Below are positions 60,933 to 64,000 of a stretch of 64,000 bases of DNA, piece by piece. Under the pieces are notes generated by a model that was not told the origin of the DNA, ran no database searches, and saw nothing but the letters and a program-made list of their open reading frames with translations. Both the position numbers and the translations under genes were made by a program. Each line of letters opens with the position of its first letter. Position 1 is the first letter of the stretch. The DNA comes from Enterococcus sp. HY326 (lineage in GTDB: Bacteria; Bacillota; Bacilli; Lactobacillales; Enterococcaceae), in assembly GCF_026157065.1 (NCBI RefSeq), contig NZ_JANLGQ010000003.1, forward strand, positions 525,114 to 589,113, read 5' to 3'.

Positions 60933-63257
60933 ATGGCACTAGTCCATCCGTTAACTCTATCAACCGAACATTTTAATTTAGTTGGAGATTTGAAGTTAAG
61001 ACAAGCAGATGATAATGGTCATGTGTTTGCAATTAAAGTTATAGGAGAAGACGATCAAGTAAAAACGTTCGATGGTTTAACTCCTTTTTTTTGTTTGCTT
61101 CCCGTTGAAGTTTCCGGGCAAGGAATAACGGAAGAAATCATTACGGATTATCAAGCCAATGCAGGCACGCTAAACTATACCGTTAGTGCAAATGCAATGC
61201 AATTCGCAAGACGAAACGAAGCATATATAAGTTTTAGAAAAGAGGATACTACTGGCACTTGGATTGAGCAGTTTTCTACTCGTTCTTTCTTTTACACAGT
61301 TGAAAAAGGTATTTACGATGTGCCATTTAAAGATTCGAATTACTGGTTCACATTTAAAGAACTGTATCGTTTATTTAATCAATATATTTCAGATGGTAAA
61401 ACATCTTGGGAAGAATTTGTTGAGCAGAACAGAGAGATTCTTGAATCAGTAGATCCCGGCGGGGTTATATTAAGAGAGTTGATTGATACGAGAACCAATG
61501 CAGATGGACAGGTATTCAAGTCTGTTGCAGATCGAGTAGCAGCTGACAACGCAAATAAATGCGTTGCGGACTATCTTTCTCAAAAATATGTTGCATCCAA
61601 TGACAGCATTATCTATTTGCACGGTTTTAAATCTGTCGGTGATTCCGGAGGCAGTTTGTATTCTTACGAGGTCAAAAAGATTATGAATACCGAAACATGG
61701 ATTGATTCTGGTAAAGCGTTTGAATTGACGAAAGACGGAGAAATCAAGCTTTCTGATACGCAAAAACTGATTCCAATTTTTGATTCTGAGGTTTTATTAG
61801 GTGCATTTGGTGTAAACGGGACTTCTGATGACATGCTATTTCAAATTGCACTAGATTTTGCGATTCAAAATAATATCAAATTGAACATCAATGTGAATTG
61901 TGGTATTGAGGGCGTCATTGATATTAAACGATCCATAGATGAGCGCATTATTATTGAAATCGTTGGCCGTGGCACTATCAAAAAAATTACGCCGGGCTTT
62001 CTGTTTCATAATTCAACCTCTCGAAATGGCGGTAATCTGAGATTTACTGGTATTCACTTTGAATCAGAAGCGGGTGTAAAAACAACGATTTTTAATGCTG
62101 GTTACATGATTCGCATGTATTTTAATCAATGCAATTTTTACAATGTTGACTGTCTGTTTTATGCTGGCGGCACAGATACACAATTTAATTACGGCCAGAC
62201 GATTTACGTTCAGGGTTGTACGATTGTCGGCGGTGAAGGCTGGTTCGCAAATGTTGATACAGGCTACGATATTTCATTTACGGGCTCAATCGTTGAGCAT
62301 AGAGAGCATTTCTTACGTTCACTGCATTCGCATAGCGTTCGGGTGCTAGATTGTTTAATTGAAGGAATGGGAGGACAAGTCTTTTATGGTATTGATGGAA
62401 GAAGCTTAAATATTGAAAATAACTATTTTGAAGCTTGTTCTACAGATAATAACTATCCGTACATTCAGTTTATGAATCAAACTTTAGGTATTAATGATTT
62501 TCAATCTGCTTCTATTCGAAATAATACATTTATCGGAAGCGCTGATCAGATAGCTAGCAATAGTTTCTACTTAATCAATTACATCTACTTGCCTCAATCA
62601 GTACAATTTGGTGGCAACTACGCTGATTGTCATTTCGTTAAAACGAATTATGAGTTTAGTGTTTCGATGAATATTGAAGTATTGAAACAGTTGTACGCTG
62701 AAAATGTGACTGGAAATAAATATGTCATTAACAATCGTCAGAAGCGAGACCAAATCGTTTTAGGTTCGGGAAATGAGTTAAGCAAATATTTCAAGCATCC
62801 GTTTGACAAAGAGTTATTCACCATTTTTCCAGCGGACGGTTCAGTATTACTTGATTACTATGAAAATAAATATCGTTTAAGACTGTATCAAAACGGAACT
62901 AGCTCACCTGCTCAAATGTATATGATGACAAATAAGGAATATTACGCTTCAGGAGTGGAATATGTGATTGGGGTAAGTATTTTTCCGAGGACGTTGGGTT
63001 CTGGTGTAGGGAATGTTTCGGTCGTTTTGTATAATGAATCTTTCTCAGTTGTGTATTCACACGATATTGACATTCAAAACAACTCCTTTATCACCAATAA
63101 ACCAATATTTTATTCACTCAGACCCTTTTCAGTAGCTTCTGGCAATTACTATTTGGCGGTGGTTCAACGAGGCAATGCTTCGAGCATTGTTGCACAAGAA
63201 ACAGCCTTTTCATTAGACAATTTGGTATTACAACGTGGGACAATTGCGACGAATTAA
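60933..63257 (+). CDS. Baseplate upper / receptor-binding protein with beta-helix
   Basis: 774 residues. The N-terminal 170 are a BppU-type baseplate domain (LKLRQADDNGHVFAIKVIGE). A pectate-lyase-like right-handed beta-helix spans about 290-570 (GRGTIKKI, IENNYFEACSTDNN, IRNNTFIGSAD). A C-terminal beta-sandwich (690-774) may bind sugar. It is the probable host-recognition protein. Confidence 0.85.
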   Translation: MALVHPLTLSTEHFNLVGDLKLRQADDNGHVFAIKVIGEDDQVKTFDGLTPFFCLLPVEVSGQGITEEIITDYQANAGTLNYTVSANAMQFARRNEAYISFRKEDTTGTWIEQFSTRSFFYTVEKGIYDVPFKDSNYWFTFKELYRLFNQYISDGKTSWEEFVEQNREILESVDPGGVILRELIDTRTNADGQVFKSVADRVAADNANKCVADYLSQKYVASNDSIIYLHGFKSVGDSGGSLYSYEVKKIMNTETWIDSGKAFELTKDGEIKLSDTQKLIPIFDSEVLLGAFGVNGTSDDMLFQIALDFAIQNNIKLNINVNCGIEGVIDIKRSIDERIIIEIVGRGTIKKITPGFLFHNSTSRNGGNLRFTGIHFESEAGVKTTIFNAGYMIRMYFNQCNFYNVDCLFYAGGTDTQFNYGQTIYVQGCTIVGGEGWFANVDTGYDISFTGSIVEHREHFLRSLHSHSVRVLDCLIEGMGGQVFYGIDGRSLNIENNYFEACSTDNNYPYIQFMNQTLGINDFQSASIRNNTFIGSADQIASNSFYLINYIYLPQSVQFGGNYADCHFVKTNYEFSVSMNIEVLKQLYAENVTGNKYVINNRQKRDQIVLGSGNELSKYFKHPFDKELFTIFPADGSVLLDYYENKYRLRLYQNGTSSPAQMYMMTNKEYYASGVEYVIGVSIFPRTLGSGVGNVSVVLYNESFSVVYSHDIDIQNNSFITNKPIFYSLRPFSVASGNYYLAVVQRGNASSIVAQETAFSLDNLVLQRGTIATN

Positions 63258-63277
63258 TTTTAGAAAGTTGGTGAAGT

Positions 63278-63538
63278 ATGAGATTTTTTGGATTTCCTAT
63301 TCAAGAGCTAGTGAGTGTCTTAACCGCTGGCTCTCTTTTGTTTGGCATCTTTTCGTATCTTTTCAATGCGATTGTCATTAAACCACTAAAATCCATTATT
63401 GAAACATTGGCTACCTCGGTCAATGAACTCAAGGATCAGATGGAGGGACACGGGAGAGATTATCGAAAACTAGAAAAACGTGTAAGTAAACTAGAATGGT
63501 TTACTGGATTGGAGAAGAAAGATAATGAAAAAAATTAA
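63278..63538 (+). CDS. Small membrane protein upstream of holin
   Basis: 86 residues. One N-terminal membrane span (LVSVLTAGSLLFGIFSYLFN) and a coiled coil (LATSVNELKDQMEGHGRDYR). This resembles XhlA/haemolysin-like accessory proteins of lysis cassettes. It overlaps the holin start by 14 bases. Confidence 0.75.
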   Translation: MRFFGFPIQELVSVLTAGSLLFGIFSYLFNAIVIKPLKSIIETLATSVNELKDQMEGHGRDYRKLEKRVSKLEWFTGLEKKDNEKN

Positions 63539-63845
63539 TTGGAAGATTCGCTTTAACAAACATAATTTGACGTTTGTCATTCGGTTTATCGGTGCCTTAT
63601 TGGTGCCGATTTTAGTTTATATGGGATTAGAAGTAACTGACCTTACATCTTGGTCAGCTCTAGGAGAAGTGTTTGTATCGGCAATCTCTAATCCTTATTT
63701 GGTTGGCTTGACCGTTTTAAACGCCATTAACTTAATTCCTGATCCAACAACTAAAGGGGTAGGGGATAGTGTTCAGGCGTTAACGTATGAAGCGCCAAAA
63801 GAAAAAAACGTTCAGCCGCAAGATGAACGGAAAGGATTTGAATAA
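63525..63845 (+). CDS. Phage holin, phi LC3 family
   Basis: 106 residues. Starts KINWKIRFNKHN and has two membrane spans with an LIPDPTTKGVGDS motif at the end of the second, typical for the phi LC3 holin family. It makes the membrane lesions that release the lysin. Confidence 0.92.
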   Translation: MKKINWKIRFNKHNLTFVIRFIGALLVPILVYMGLEVTDLTSWSALGEVFVSAISNPYLVGLTVLNAINLIPDPTTKGVGDSVQALTYEAPKEKNVQPQDERKGFE

Positions 63846-63846
63846 T

Positions 63847-63957
63847 ATGGACGACAAACAATTAGCGGTTCCTGAAGAAGAACTAACAGCTACAATGTCC
63901 AATGACAATGGTCCAAGACCGGGAGACGAGGTGCTAGACGATGGCAACAGCGAATGA
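63847..63957 (+). CDS. 36-residue acidic peptide between holin and lysin
   Basis: MDDKQLAVPEEELTATMSND and 16 more residues, ending at 63957. It begins 1 base after the holin stop and overlaps the lysin start. Strongly acidic. It may serve translational coupling of the lysin gene. Confidence 0.5.
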   Translation: MDDKQLAVPEEELTATMSNDNGPRPGDEVLDDGNSE

Positions 63958-64000
63958 TGTAGTTAACTGGATGTTGTCCAAGGTCGGCATCAAAGAAAAT
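63941..64000 (+). CDS. Lysin gene, 5' end only
   Basis: The frame MATANDVVNWMLSKVGIKEN begins at 63941 after GAGGTG and runs off the window. This start resembles that of CHAP-type or amidase endolysins of Lactobacillales phages. Only 20 codons are visible, so the catalytic class is unknown. Confidence 0.65.
   Translation, partial: MATANDVVNWMLSKVGIKEN

Larger units (their letters stand above)
32178..64000. mobile_element. Prophage, siphovirus type, right end outside window
   Basis: The modules run in normal temperate-phage order: integrase and lysogeny genes on the minus strand, then early, replication, late regulator, packaging, HK97-type head, long-tail and lysis genes on the plus strand. 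All structural genes seen are intact, so it may be functional. The window stops at the first codons of the lysin gene. attR and any genes after lysis are not visible. Confidence 0.95.

Overview
The window looks like chromosomal DNA of a low-GC Lactobacillales bacterium, most likely Enterococcus or a close relative. The evidence is the core gene order (manA, gatD-murT facing it, a KtrB-type potassium transporter, and tdk-prfA-prmC-tsaC-glyA-upp), a CIRCE-controlled hsp20, and phage gene types typical of that group. The species is inferred from gene content only.

Three blocks are visible. (1) Positions 1 to about 13,360 are AT-rich and coded almost wholly on the minus strand. They read as the right part of an integrated element whose edge lies at tRNA-Thr(GGT) (13365-13437). 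This block carries small helix-turn-helix (HTH) and unknown proteins, a large secreted protein (LysM-like, FIVAR-like and MucBP-like repeats, CAP domain), a serine recombinase with a 21-bp inverted repeat between it and the surface-protein genes, a primase-like replication protein, and an 884-residue DNA methyltransferase with a possible frameshift extension. Direct repeats of GTCTACTCA next to the tRNA look like integrase arm sites; no tyrosine integrase is present here, so it would lie beyond the left edge. (2) Positions 13,400-32,180 are ordinary chromosome: cell-wall amidation (MurT/GatD), K+ uptake, sugar phosphate metabolism, ribokinase, small heat-shock protein, a secreted glycerophosphodiesterase, then tdk, prfA, prmC, tsaC, glyA and upp. 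A cluster of perfect DnaA boxes sits between prmC and tsaC and runs into tsaC. (3) From tRNA-Thr(CGT) at 32105-32177 to the right edge lies a siphovirus-type prophage. Its order is integrase, ImmA-like protease, CI-like repressor, a face-to-face promoter switch with four operators, Cro-like protein, ribbon-helix-helix regulators, two extra tyrosine recombinases around a replisome organizer, small early genes, a C5 methyltransferase, XtrA-like and ArpU-like late regulators, about 800 nt of highly structured non-coding RNA, an adenine methyltransferase-like gene, HNH endonuclease, terminase, HK97-type head genes, tail genes with a classic -1 frameshift, a tail protein with two cell-wall hydrolase domains, a baseplate/receptor-binding protein, holin and the first codons of a lysin gene. 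The right attachment site is outside the window.

The strongest candidate for something special is the structured RNA at about 44,690-45,510. Its size, its position between the late regulator and the packaging genes, its dense helices and its terminal intrinsic terminator fit the giant phage RNA classes GOLLD or ROOL. Other points of interest are three tyrosine recombinases in one prophage, a 91-bp perfect duplication that swaps the ends of regulator genes, a second RHH-based switch, and the possible DNA inversion site near the secreted adhesin-like protein.
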